In this document: piece by piece, positions 38,871-46,834 of the stretch
How the letters are laid out: the number at the start of each line of letters is the position of its first letter
How positions within the stretch are numbered: position 1 is the first letter of the stretch
NCBI GenBank assembly: GCA_963786625.1
Contig: CAWAZS010000004.1
Span: 558,001 to 622,000, forward strand
Source of the DNA: CAIWHR01 sp963786625
GTDB lineage: Bacteria > Pseudomonadota > Gammaproteobacteria > Burkholderiales > Casimicrobiaceae
Length of the DNA stretch: 64,000 nt
Reading direction: 5' to 3'
The notes under the pieces: model-generated
Seen by the model: only the letters and a program-made list of their open reading frames with translations
What the model was told of the DNA's origin: nothing
Databases searched by the model: none
Program-made: the position numbers and the translations under genes

Positions 38871-39869
38871 TTACCTGGACATCACGCGGACCATCTCCAG
38901 CACCTTGCAGGAATAACCCCACTCGTTGTCGTACCAGGCGACGACCTTGACGAAGGTGCCGTCCAGCGCCATGCCGGCGTCGGCGTCGAACACCGAGGTG
39001 CGGCTCTCGCCGCGGAAGTCGGTGGCGACGACCTTGTCGGTGGTGTAGCCCAGCACCCCCTTCATCGACCCTTCGGCGGCCTTCTTCATCGCGGCGCAGA
39101 TCGCGTCGTAGGTCGCTTCCTTCGACAGCTCCACGGTGAGGTCGACCACCGATACGTCCGAGGTCGGCACGCGGAACGCCATGCCGGTGAGCTTCTTGTT
39201 GAGCTCGGGGATCACCTTGCCCACGGCCTTGGCCGCGCCGGTGGACGACGGGATGATGTTCTCGAGAATGCCGCGACCTCCGCGCCAGTCCTTGTTCGAC
39301 GGGCCGTCGACGGTCTTCTGGGTGGCCGTCGCCGCGTGCACGGTCGTCATCAGGCCGCGCTTGATCCCCCAGTTGTCGTGCAGGACCTTGGCGACCGGCG
39401 CGAGGCAGTTGGTCGTGCAGGAGGCGTTGGAAATGATGGTCTGTCCGGCATACGTCTTGTCGTTGACGCCGAAGACGAACATCGGCGTGTCGTCCTTCGA
39501 CGGAGCGGACATGATCACTTTCTTCGCGCCCGCGGCGATGTGCTTGCCGGCGGTCTCCAGGGTGAGGAAGAGTCCGGTCGACTCGACCACGACATCGGCG
39601 CCGATCTCGTTCCACTTGAGCTCGGCCGGGTCCTTGAGCGCGGTGAGGCGGATCTTCCTGCCGTTGACGATCAGCGTGTTGCCGTCGACGGCGATCTCGC
39701 CCTTGAAGCGGCCGTGCACGGAGTCGTAGCTCAGCATGTAGGCGAGGTAGTCGGGCTCGAGCAGGTCGTTGATGCCGACCACTTCGATGTCGGGGAAGTC
39801 CCGCACCGCGGCGCGAAACACCATGCGGCCGATGCGGCCGAACCCGTTGATGCCGATCCTGATGGTCAT
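38871..39869 (-). CDS. gap: Glyceraldehyde-3-phosphate dehydrogenase
   Basis: 332 residues. NAD-binding IRIGINGFGRIGRMVFRA, catalytic Cys in SNASCTTNCLAPVAKVL, and the C-terminal WYDNEWGYSCKVLEM. The type I, NAD-preferring enzyme is likely. It lies in the tkt..gap-pgk-fba set, which serves both glycolysis and, if the strain is autotrophic, the Calvin cycle; no cbbL/cbbM is in the window. Confidence 0.96.
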   Translation of the reverse strand: MTIRIGINGFGRIGRMVFRAAVRDFPDIEVVGINDLLEPDYLAYMLSYDSVHGRFKGEIAVDGNTLIVNGRKIRLTALKDPAELKWNEIGADVVVESTGLFLTLETAGKHIAAGAKKVIMSAPSKDDTPMFVFGVNDKTYAGQTIISNASCTTNCLAPVAKVLHDNWGIKRGLMTTVHAATATQKTVDGPSNKDWRGGRGILENIIPSSTGAAKAVGKVIPELNKKLTGMAFRVPTSDVSVVDLTVELSKEATYDAICAAMKKAAEGSMKGVLGYTTDKVVATDFRGESRTSVFDADAGMALDGTFVKVVAWYDNEWGYSCKVLEMVRVMSR

Positions 39870-39914
39870 GCTCTTCTCCCGATGGACAAATGGAATCTCA
39901 TTGCGTGCATGTGG

Positions 39915-40490
39915 TCACTGCGTGGGTGATTGCGCGACAGCGCAGGCGGCCGCGAGCGCCGGCAGATCGTGCCAGCCGTAGCCGGCCTCCACGAGATCCA
40001 TGCCGTCCCACTGGAACGGCTGCTCGACGACGAGCTCGCCGCCCAATGCCTCATAGAATGCGCGCGCTCCCTTGTTGCCGGCGATGACCCAGGTCAAAAG
40101 ACCCGTCGCGCCGTGCGCGCGCTGGGCGCCGACGACCGCGCCGACGAGGCCCCGGCCGAGGCCGGCACGCTGGAAATCGCGGCGCAGGTAGACCGCGGCC
40201 AGCTCGGCGTCGAAGCCGTGCTTGGGTTTCTCGAGCTGCGTCCCGCAGGCGAAGCCGACCACGTCGGCGCCGTGCTCGGCGACGAAGACGCTCGTGGAGT
40301 TGGGCCCTGCGGTCAGCACCCTGTCCCAGATCGCGGTGCTTGCTTCGAGCTGCATCCCGTCGAGGTACGCATCGGGAATCAGTCCGCGGTAGGTCGACCG
40401 CCAGCTGTCGATGCGCACGCGGGCAATCGCGGGAGCGTCGCCGGCACCGGCGCGGGCGGACGACCATCGCGGGCCCGCGGCGGGCGCCAT
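39915..40490 (-). CDS. GNAT-family N-acetyltransferase
   Basis: 191 residues with AVYLRRDFQRAGLGRGLVGAV (acetyl-CoA loop) and KGARAFYEALGGELVVEQ. The substrate is unknown. It interrupts the usual tkt-gap adjacency and begins within 2 bases of a 66-bp repeat array, which suggests the gene and array were gained together. The ATG at 40490 has no clear ribosome site. Confidence 0.85.
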   Translation of the reverse strand: MAPAAGPRWSSARAGAGDAPAIARVRIDSWRSTYRGLIPDAYLDGMQLEASTAIWDRVLTAGPNSTSVFVAEHGADVVGFACGTQLEKPKHGFDAELAAVYLRRDFQRAGLGRGLVGAVVGAQRAHGATGLLTWVIAGNKGARAFYEALGGELVVEQPFQWDGMDLVEAGYGWHDLPALAAACAVAQSPTQ

Positions 40491-40491
40491 C

Positions 40492-40631
40492 CGCGCTCAC
40501 TGGACTACCCTCCGCGCTACGCGCTTCGGGGCTGATTCGCGCTCGGGAGCGGCCCTTCGCGCTCACTGGACTACCCTCCGCGCTGCGCGCTTCGGGGCTG
40601 ATTCGCGCTCGGGAGCGGCCCTTCGCGCTCA
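40492..40631 (-). repeat. Tandem 66-bp repeat array, copy 2 (two units plus stub)
   Basis: On the minus strand two 66-bp units start at 40631 and 40565, and an 8-base stub TGAGCGCG starts at 40499. The unit differs from copy 1 at only a few bases (for example AATCAGCCCC instead of AATCGGTCCC). The first TGA of the array is the stop codon of tkt, and the array ends just before the GNAT start, so it fills the tkt-GNAT gap exactly. Confidence 0.88.
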
Positions 40632-42653
40632 CGCGACGACGCGCTTCACCGTCGCGGCGACATTCTCCACGGTGAAACCGAAATGCTTGAAGAGCACGCC
40701 CGCCGGCGCCGACTCCCCGTACGTGTCGAGGCCGACGACGGCGGCGCGCGGATCGTCGACGGCGCCGACGTACTTGCGCCAGCCGTCGGTCGCGCCGGCC
40801 TCGACGGCGACGCGCGGCACGCCCGGAGGCAGCACGCTCGCACGGTACGCGGCGTCCTGTCGGTCGAATGCGCTGGTGCACGGCATCGAGACGACGCGGG
40901 CGGCGATGCCGTCGGCGGCCAGCGCCTCGCGTGCGCCCATCGCAAGCCCGACCTCGGAACCGGTCGCGACGATCACCGCGCGTTTCGCTCCCGCACCGCT
41001 CCAGTCGGCCAGAACGTAACCGCCGCGGCGAATCGCGGCGATCTGCGCGGCATCGCGCTTCTGGAACGGGACGTTCTGCCGCGTGAACAGCAGCGACGAC
41101 GGGCCGTCCTTGCGCTCGATCGCCGCTGCCCATGCGACGGCGCTCTCGACGGTGTCGCAGGGCCGCCACACGTCCATGTTCGGCACGAGGCGCAGGCTCG
41201 CGGCATGCTCGATCGACTGGTGGGTCGGCCCGTCCTCGCCCAGTCCGATCGAGTCGTGGGTGAACACGAAAATCGACCGCAGCTTCATCATCGCCGCCAT
41301 GCGCAGGGCGTTGCGCGCGTAATCAGAGAATGTCAGGAAAGTGCCCACGTACGGGATCAGCCCGCCGTGCAGCGCGATGCCGTTCGCGATCCCGCACATG
41401 GCGAACTCGCGCACTCCGAAGTGGAGATAGTTGCCGGCGGTGTCGCGGGTGACCGGCTTGCTGCCGGACCAGTACGTCAGCACGGACCAGGTCAGGTCCG
41501 CCGATCCGCCGAGCAGCTCCGGCAACGCCTTCGCATAGGCTTCGATCGCGAGCTGCGAGGCCTTGCGCGTGGCGACGACCTCGGCCTTCGTGTTCTGCGC
41601 CTGGGCGAACGCCTGCGCCGTCTCGCTCCATGCCGCCGGCAGCTCGCCGTGCATGCGCCGCGTGAACTCGGCGGCGAGTTCGGGATGGGCGGCCCGGTAC
41701 CGCGCATAGCGCTGTGTCCACTCCTCCTCGAGGAGTGCCCCGCGCTCGCGGGCGTTCCAGCCGGCGTAGACCGCATCGGGAATCGCGAAGGGCGCATGCG
41801 TCCAGCCGAGCGCGGCGCGCGTCGCCGCGACTTCCTTCTCGCCCAGCGCCGCGCCGTGCACGTCCGCGGTGCCGGCCTTCGTCGGCGCGCCCTTGCCGAT
41901 CACCGTCTTGCAGCAGACGAGCGACGGTCGATCGACCACCTGTTGTGCCTGCCGGATCGCCGCGTCGACCGCCGCGATGTCGTGGCCGTCGACGCTGCGA
42001 ATCACGTTCCAGCCATAAGCCTCGAAACGCCGTCCCGTGTCGTCGGTGAACCAGCCCTTGGTCTCGCCGTCGATCGAGATGCCGTTGTCGTCGTAGATCA
42101 CCATCAGCTTGCCCAGACCGAGCGTGCCGGCAAGCGAGCAGGCCTCGTGCGAGATGCCCTCCATCAGGCAGCCGTCGCCGACGAACACGTAGGTGCGATG
42201 GTCGACGATGGCATGACCGGGCCGGTTGAATTCCGCCGCGAGCAGCTTCTCGGCGAGCGCCATGCCGACGGCGTTGGCGAGTCCCTGCCCCAGCGGGCCG
42301 GTCGTCGTCTCGACGCCCGGCGTTGCGCCGTACTCGGGGTGGCCCGGCGTCTTCGAATGCAGCTGCCGGAAGTTCTTCAGCTCGCCGATAGGCAGGTCAT
42401 AGCCGGCGAGATGCAGCAATGCGTAGAGCAGCATCGAGCCGTGGCCGTTCGAGACGACGAAGCGATCGCGGTTCGCCCAATGGGCATTCGCCGGGCTGTG
42501 CGACAGATGACGCGTCCACAGCGCGACCGCGATTTCGGCCATGCCCATCGGCATGCCCGGATGACCGCTCTTCGCGGCCTCGACGGCGTCCATCGCGAGG
42601 GCCCGGATGGCATTGGCAAGCTCTGTGTCGGAAACGCGGAGGGCGGCAGTCAT
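40629..42653 (-). CDS. tkt: Transketolase
   Basis: 674 residues, thiamine-diphosphate enzyme of the pentose phosphate and Calvin pathways. DAVEAAKSGHPGMPMGMAEI, TPGHPEYGATPGVETTTGP, ThDP motif VGDGCLMEGISHEA through YDDNGISIDG, then HDSIGLGEDGPTHQSIEH and a C-terminal SEVGLAMGAREAL. The ATG at 42653 is chosen; the longer open frame runs into the promoter. Its stop codon is the first base triplet of the 66-bp repeat array. Confidence 0.96.
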   Translation of the reverse strand: MTAALRVSDTELANAIRALAMDAVEAAKSGHPGMPMGMAEIAVALWTRHLSHSPANAHWANRDRFVVSNGHGSMLLYALLHLAGYDLPIGELKNFRQLHSKTPGHPEYGATPGVETTTGPLGQGLANAVGMALAEKLLAAEFNRPGHAIVDHRTYVFVGDGCLMEGISHEACSLAGTLGLGKLMVIYDDNGISIDGETKGWFTDDTGRRFEAYGWNVIRSVDGHDIAAVDAAIRQAQQVVDRPSLVCCKTVIGKGAPTKAGTADVHGAALGEKEVAATRAALGWTHAPFAIPDAVYAGWNARERGALLEEEWTQRYARYRAAHPELAAEFTRRMHGELPAAWSETAQAFAQAQNTKAEVVATRKASQLAIEAYAKALPELLGGSADLTWSVLTYWSGSKPVTRDTAGNYLHFGVREFAMCGIANGIALHGGLIPYVGTFLTFSDYARNALRMAAMMKLRSIFVFTHDSIGLGEDGPTHQSIEHAASLRLVPNMDVWRPCDTVESAVAWAAAIERKDGPSSLLFTRQNVPFQKRDAAQIAAIRRGGYVLADWSGAGAKRAVIVATGSEVGLAMGAREALAADGIAARVVSMPCTSAFDRQDAAYRASVLPPGVPRVAVEAGATDGWRKYVGAVDDPRAAVVGLDTYGESAPAGVLFKHFGFTVENVAATVKRVVA

Positions 42654-42747
42654 GGGTGTTCGTTCGTCGTGTGGGGGATCCGGAACCATCGACGATCGCG
42701 CGCCGCCAAACCGCCGGAACGCGATCTCGAGATTCGGCCAATTTAAA

Positions 42748-42776
42748 ATTATCGCTTCCGGACCTGCCCTGTGCAA
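42748..42776 (-). promoter_or_regulatory. Sigma70-type promoter of tkt
   Basis: On the minus strand TTGCAC (42776-42771), 17 bases, GATAAT (42753-42748), about 90 bases before the tkt ATG. The region is unusually AT-rich for this window. Confidence 0.72.
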
Positions 42777-42779
42777 TAA

Positions 42780-42964
42780 TTCCAATGGTTTGGGCAACAT
42801 AATCCCAATGGTTTACATCGGCGGCCACGCCGAGGTAGCTGGATGCCCTTCTCCCCGTGCCGCATCGGGGCGGGGGGCTTTTTCTTTAGTGGCCCCGACG
42901 TCGTCGAACGCGCCTGGCAGAGTCCGCGCCGGCCGTTGCGTCATGGGGTCCAAGGGGACGGCTG
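42780..42964 (+). promoter_or_regulatory. Putative structured leader of speDE
   Basis: Part of the 311-base tkt-speD gap. A 14-base direct repeat with one mismatch (core CCAATGGTTT at 42782 and 42805) has a 23-base period, about two helical turns, as for a tandem protein site. A CGGC/GCCG hairpin and then a terminator-like hairpin (42845-42887) follow before speD. AAGGGGA precedes the speD ATG. It could be an attenuated leader sensing polyamine or SAM; no known riboswitch class was recognised. Confidence 0.4.
42845..42887 (+). terminator. Terminator-like hairpin before speD
   Basis: CCCCG at 42853 pairs with CGGGG at 42866, extended by outer GCCC/GGGC pairing, and is followed by CTTTTTCTTT. 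No plus-strand gene lies upstream that would need it, so it may be an attenuator of speDE or the end of a small RNA. Confidence 0.55.
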
Positions 42965-43330
42965 ATGGACGGAATCCATCTGTTAGGCGAATGGTACGGA
43001 TGCCCTTCCCACGCGCCGGAGTTCACGCGCGCCGCGGCCCTGCGTGCGCTGTGTCTCGAGTGCGTGCGCGACACGGGGTTGACGATCGTCGGCGACGTGT
43101 TTCACCAGTTCGAGCCGCAGGGTGTCACCGGGACGGTCCTGCTCGCGGAATCCCACCTCGCGATCCACACCTGGCCGGAGTGCGGGTTCGTCACCGTCGA
43201 CGTCTACGTCTGCAACCTTTCCACCGACAACACGGACAAGGCCGAACGGCTGTTCCGCTCGCTCGAGGCGGTGCTCAAGCCGGTGCGCACCAAGTTCCAG
43301 ACGATTCATCGCGGTAGCCTGGATGGCTGA
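42965..43330 (+). CDS. speD: S-adenosylmethionine decarboxylase proenzyme
   Basis: 121 residues, the short prokaryotic (SpeH-type) enzyme making decarboxylated SAM for spermidine. Self-cleavage before Ser63 in LAESHLAIHTWPE yields the pyruvoyl group; later motifs are VDVYVCNLS and KFQTIHRGS. Its 3' end overlaps speE by 8 bases, so the pair is translationally coupled. Confidence 0.95.
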   Translation: MDGIHLLGEWYGCPSHAPEFTRAAALRALCLECVRDTGLTIVGDVFHQFEPQGVTGTVLLAESHLAIHTWPECGFVTVDVYVCNLSTDNTDKAERLFRSLEAVLKPVRTKFQTIHRGSLDG

Positions 43331-44219
43331 CACGCCGGTGGATGGCGCCAGCGCGCCTGCCCACGACCTTGCTCCCGGGCTGATGACGGAGCAGCTCACC
43401 GACGAATGGGGGTTCTACATTCGCTCGGCGCGGCAGTTCGAGAGCTTCAGGTCGCGCTATCAGGCGGTCGAAGTGCACGACAGCGTCCCGTTCGGCATGC
43501 TGTTCCGCCTCGACGGCCATTTCATGACCTCCGAAAAGGACGAGTTCTTCTATCACGAGAACCTCGTGCACCTTCCGGCACTCGCGCATCCGCGGCCCGA
43601 GCGGGCGCTGATCGTCGGGGGCGGCGACGGGGGGTCGGCAGAGGAGCTCCTGAAACATCCGTCGATCAGGTCGGTGACGCTGGCCGAGATCGATGCCGCG
43701 GTCGTCGATGTCGCGCGCAGGTATCTCGGTTCGGTGCACGGCGGGGCGCTGGATGACCCGCGGCTCAGGCTCGAGATCGGCGATGGCTTCGCCTACGTCC
43801 GCGCCGCGACCGATCGCTACGACCTGATCGTGCTCGACCTGACGGATCCCGGCGGGCCGTCGGAGGCGCTCTATACGCCGGACTTCTACCGGGCCTGCGC
43901 GGCTCGGTTGAACGCCGACGGCGCGCTGACGCTGCACATCGCGAGCCCGATTGCTCATCCGGACCGCATCCGCGGGACGCTCGCGAGCCTTCGCGAGGCG
44001 TTTCCGCTCGTCACGCCGTACCTGACCTCGATACCGCTGTACGGCGGGATGTGGATGATGGCGTGCGCGTCGGCCACGCTCGACCCCGCGAGCCTGTCCG
44101 CTGCGGAGATCGACCGCCGCATCGCGGAGCGCGGTCTCGGCAAGCTCCAGTACTACAACGGCGACATGCACCGCGCGGCGCTGGCATTGCCGAACTTCGT
44201 CCGCGAGCTGGTCGGCTGA
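43323..44219 (+). CDS. speE: Spermidine synthase (polyamine aminopropyltransferase)
   Basis: 298 residues. WGFYIRSARQFESFRSRYQAVE start, substrate-binding TSEKDEFFYHENLVH, Rossmann loop ALIVGGGDGGSAEELL, and catalytic region VLDLTDPGGPSEALYTPDF. Transfers aminopropyl from decarboxylated SAM to putrescine. Start ATG at 43323 inside the speD end. Confidence 0.94.
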   Translation: MADTPVDGASAPAHDLAPGLMTEQLTDEWGFYIRSARQFESFRSRYQAVEVHDSVPFGMLFRLDGHFMTSEKDEFFYHENLVHLPALAHPRPERALIVGGGDGGSAEELLKHPSIRSVTLAEIDAAVVDVARRYLGSVHGGALDDPRLRLEIGDGFAYVRAATDRYDLIVLDLTDPGGPSEALYTPDFYRACAARLNADGALTLHIASPIAHPDRIRGTLASLREAFPLVTPYLTSIPLYGGMWMMACASATLDPASLSAAEIDRRIAERGLGKLQYYNGDMHRAALALPNFVRELVG

Positions 44220-44465
44220 AGGCTGCCCGTTGCGCGGGGCTTGCCGCGCACGGCTGCATACCCCCGAATCCCCTCGGGGGCGCCGGAACCCGGATCTTCA
44301 CCCTCCGGCGGGCCGCCATGCCCGTCAACCTGCACGGCGTCTCCGGCGTTGTTGCAGCGACGCCGCGGCGTTCCCGCGGGAAGCCGGCTTGAAGCCGGCG
44401 GCAGGCGCCCGCATATCGTACTGTGGGCAGGTCGGGGTTACCGCGTCGGGCATGGCGGAGGAACG
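44220..44465. other. Hairpin-rich intergenic region after speE
   Basis: Two compact GC hairpins follow the speE stop: TGCGCGG/CCGCGCA at about 44231-44250 and CCCCCGA/TCGGGGG at 44261-44280. Neither has a T run. A repeated AAGCCGGC motif lies near 44381-44400. No gene was supported; these may end the speDE transcript. Confidence 0.4.
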
Positions 44466-44738
44466 ATGGGAATCGGCAGCAAGAGGTCGCACCTGGCGCG
44501 CGCAATGGACAACGCGGACTACGTGTTGATCGATGGCGTCGTTTTCGAGACCGAGTACCTGCGCGCTCCGGACGAGACGACCGTGGCCGACGACGTCGTG
44601 CTCGAGGCGAAGCATGGCGACACCGAGATCACGTTCACGCGTGGCGAAATGGACGACGCCGAGCACCTCGGTCAAGGCGTCTACCTGCTGAAATCCGGTT
44701 CGCAGCTGCGCTTCCTGTCGAGCGCGACGATCCACTAG
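44466..44738 (+). CDS. Hypothetical protein, 90 residues
   Basis: MGIGSKRSHLARAMDNADYV start; acidic, soluble, beta-rich in appearance, no signal peptide or membrane span, no family recognised. The ATG at 44466 has GAGGA 9 bases upstream, which supports it over longer in-frame starts in the hairpin region. Its stop overlaps that of the converging dioxygenase gene by three bases. The residue mix (many Asp/Glu, single-copy motifs) fits a real small protein. Confidence 0.55.
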   Translation: MGIGSKRSHLARAMDNADYVLIDGVVFETEYLRAPDETTVADDVVLEAKHGDTEITFTRGEMDDAEHLGQGVYLLKSGSQLRFLSSATIH

Positions 44739-45423
44739 CGATCGTGCGCGCCGTACTGCACGCGGTCTAACGCATCACGAAATCGAAGGTTCCTGCGAGC
44801 GCGCCGCTCTCCCGCCCCGACGCCGGCGAGCAGCGCGATCGTCAGACGCTCGAGCGTTCCGCGGGGCGATCCGGCGAGCACCGGATCGCCGCCCACCGCA
44901 TCCCCGGCGATGTAGATCTGTGTCGTCAGGGTGCCGCTGCCCGGATGGCCGCAGCCGGACGTGAATGTGCGGCGGCCGCCCGCCGTAGGGCACCGGCCGG
45001 ATCGTCTTGAACGCGTAACGACCGTTCGGCGTCGGTGGTTGCGACGCCGTAGCCCTGGAAGTTGTCGTCGCGCGGCACGCCGTCGTCGCCGGCGTGGTGA
45101 TAGCGCCCGTACACGTCGCACTGCCACAACTCGATCGTCGCGTTCGCGAGCGCCCGACCGTCGCGCGCGAGCGCTCGTCCGGACAGATAGAGCAGGGTTC
45201 CCTTCGCCTTTGCGGCGCGCCCGGCGATCTGCGTCAGATCGGAGTCGCGATCGGCCGGAAACGTCTTCGGGTAGAACGGACCCTCGGCCTGGCTCGGCGT
45301 GGGCGTCAAGGCCGGGGCCTGGGCGATGGCGTGCGTGGCCAGCAGCAGCGTCGTCACGGCCAGGACGTGCACGGTTCCAAGCTGCCGGAGAACGAAGAAC
45401 AAGGAAGAAAATTCGCGGGGCAT
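44735..45423 (-). CDS. Exported intradiol ring-cleavage dioxygenase-like protein, two apparent frameshifts
   Basis: About 228 residues after removing extra bases at 45024 and 44948. Hydrophobic N-terminal signal (about 17-35, ending THAIAQ), then EGPFYPKTFPADRDSDLTQI and the non-heme Fe(III) ligand set of the protocatechuate 3,4-dioxygenase beta family: Tyr in VYGRYHHAGDDG, Tyr in RPVPYGGRPPHIHVRLR and two His in PPHIH. Typical enzymes are cytosolic; export is unusual. It lies 52 bases after the anti-sigma gene on the same strand and is probably the third gene of the sigma operon. Substrate unknown. Confidence 0.82.
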
Positions 45424-45475
45424 GCGGGTCTCCCGGCCCAGGCTTCGCCGCTCGCGGGCGGCGCGCCAATGCCGA

Positions 45476-46210
45476 TTACGTTCGGATGTAGGTCCAGCCT
45501 TCGTGGATCCGCGTTACGACCTCGTCGAGCGCCGACGTCGCAACGGCCGTTTCGGGCAGCAGTTGCACGACAATGCCGCGCTCGCGAAGCCGCTCGATCG
45601 TCTGCCGGCAGGCGACGAGGCTGAGGTTCGGGTTCTCCGCGCGCATTGACGCGAGGCGCGCGGACGGTCCGGGAACATCCGCGCGCAGAACGTCCAGCCC
45701 CGTGTTGTTGGCAAGAATTTCGATCGCGATCGGCCGGTTCGCCGTGCGCGCAGCCTGCAACATCCCCTCCACATCGTCGAGCATCTCGGTCACGCGGTCC
45801 GGGGCGGACGAGCTGACGTGCACGACAATCTTGTCGGCACCCGTGGCCTGCACGGCCGCGCCCATGCGGTGAGCGATACCCGGTGGTTCGGACTCGCCCG
45901 CGGGCTGCTGCCAGGCATGGCCGGTCCATCCGGCGCCCACGCCGACGCCGACCAGGACGAGCGCTGCCACCGCCATCCAGCGCCAGTCGCGGGGATACCC
46001 CGTCCGACCCACGGTGCTCGCCGGCGGCATCGGCGGATAGGCATGGCGGATCAGATCCTTCATCAGGCGCAACTCGCTCACCCGCTGCTCGAGTTCCGGT
46101 TCGTGCCGGATGGCCTCGAGCAGCCGGCCCTCCTCCGCGCGGTCGAGCTGCCCGTCGACAAACGCGTTGAGCCGCTCGTACGACACGCCGTTCCTGACGT
46201 CGTCGTTCAT
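45476..46210 (-). CDS. Transmembrane anti-sigma factor with periplasmic DsrE-like domain
   Basis: 244 residues. Cytosolic part 1-74 (YERLNAFVDGQLDRAEEGRL, then EPELEQRVSELRLMKDLI) looks like the helical sigma-binding domain of ECF anti-sigma factors but lacks the zinc His-Cys motif. One membrane span at about 78-97 (MAVAALVLVGVGVGAGW). Residues about 125-244 form a DsrE/DsrF-like fold with Cys201 in LSLVACRQTI and end EGWTYIRT. This half is clearly related to the secreted protein at 46924 (VNVVACENSM, ending EGYAYIRP). The start overlaps the sigma stop. Inferred role: sense a sulfur species in the periplasm and release the sigma factor. Confidence 0.82.
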   Translation of the reverse strand: MNDDVRNGVSYERLNAFVDGQLDRAEEGRLLEAIRHEPELEQRVSELRLMKDLIRHAYPPMPPASTVGRTGYPRDWRWMAVAALVLVGVGVGAGWTGHAWQQPAGESEPPGIAHRMGAAVQATGADKIVVHVSSSAPDRVTEMLDDVEGMLQAARTANRPIAIEILANNTGLDVLRADVPGPSARLASMRAENPNLSLVACRQTIERLRERGIVVQLLPETAVATSALDEVVTRIHEGWTYIRT

Positions 46211-46758
46211 TTTGCGCTCCTCAGGCGGGCCAGCCGAACGACCTCCGGTTGTCGCAGATGCTCCCGCAATGCGAGCCGGGCCCGACAGAGCCGACTCATG
46301 ACCGTGCCGATGGGGATGTCCAGGATGGCCGCGACCTCGGCGTAGGAAAACTCCTCGAGATCGACCAGGGTCACGACCTGACGCTGCCCGCTCGGGAGGC
46401 GCGCGACGGCGGCCCGGACACGGGCGACGGTCTGGTTGCGGCCGTACGCCGCGTCCGGCGTCTCCTCGGAGCAGAAGCACTCCTCGTCGAGCGCGTCGAT
46501 CTCGACGCTGGGTCGCAACGCGCGCAGATGGTCGCGCCAGCAATTCGCCATGATCCCGAACAGCCAGCTGCGCAAGCGCTCGGGGTCGCGGAGCTGGTCC
46601 GCGCGCTCGAGCGCCTTGACCAGGGTCTCCTGGACCAGGTCGTCCGCCAGCGCGCGGTCGTGCGACCAGGCGCAGGCGACCCGAAAGAGCGGCGGCCGAT
46701 GCGGGTCGAGCCGGGACTCGAACCCATGGTCGGAGCGAAGGAGGGCAGCAAGTTTCAT
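46207..46758 (-). CDS. ECF-type RNA polymerase sigma factor
   Basis: 183 residues. Region 2 (about 22-85): RPPLFRVACAWSHDRALADD, LVQETLVKALERAD, RSWLFGIMANCWRDHLR. Region 4 (about 112-167): LPSGQRQVVTLVDLEEFSYA and IPIGTVMSRLCRARLALREHL. The linker is acidic and carries CxC (EECFCSEE, Cys94 and Cys96), a possible redox or metal handle. Its stop overlaps the anti-sigma start by four bases. A promoter-like element GGAATAAACC-N12-CGTCT lies 12 bases upstream, suggesting autoregulation. The anti-sigma and divergent sox context points to sulfur metabolism. Confidence 0.92.
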   Translation of the reverse strand: MKLAALLRSDHGFESRLDPHRPPLFRVACAWSHDRALADDLVQETLVKALERADQLRDPERLRSWLFGIMANCWRDHLRALRPSVEIDALDEECFCSEETPDAAYGRNQTVARVRAAVARLPSGQRQVVTLVDLEEFSYAEVAAILDIPIGTVMSRLCRARLALREHLRQPEVVRLARLRSAK

Positions 46759-46770
46759 CGCAGTCGATGG

Positions 46771-46798
46771 GAGACGGCGGACCGGGTCGGTTTATTCC
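46771..46798 (-). promoter_or_regulatory. ECF-type promoter element for the sigma operon
   Basis: On the minus strand GGAATAAACC (46798-46789), 12 bases, CGTCTC (46776-46771). It is laid out identically to the plus-strand element at 46835-46862. The -10-like box ends 12 bases before the sigma ATG. Confidence 0.72.
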
Positions 46799-46834
46799 AT
46801 CTTACCGGGCAGCGCAGGATTCTCGGGTGTCGAT

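Noticed and set aside
40051..41169. Minus-strand frame reading through the 66-bp repeats into GNAT
   Set aside because: It joins an off-frame of tkt to the repeat and GNAT off-frame; the in-frame tkt and GNAT products are both canonical.
44220..44465. N-terminal extension of the 90-residue hypothetical protein into the hairpin region
   Set aside because: The extended part is Pro/Arg-rich low-complexity translation of GC hairpins; a ribosome site marks the ATG at 44466.
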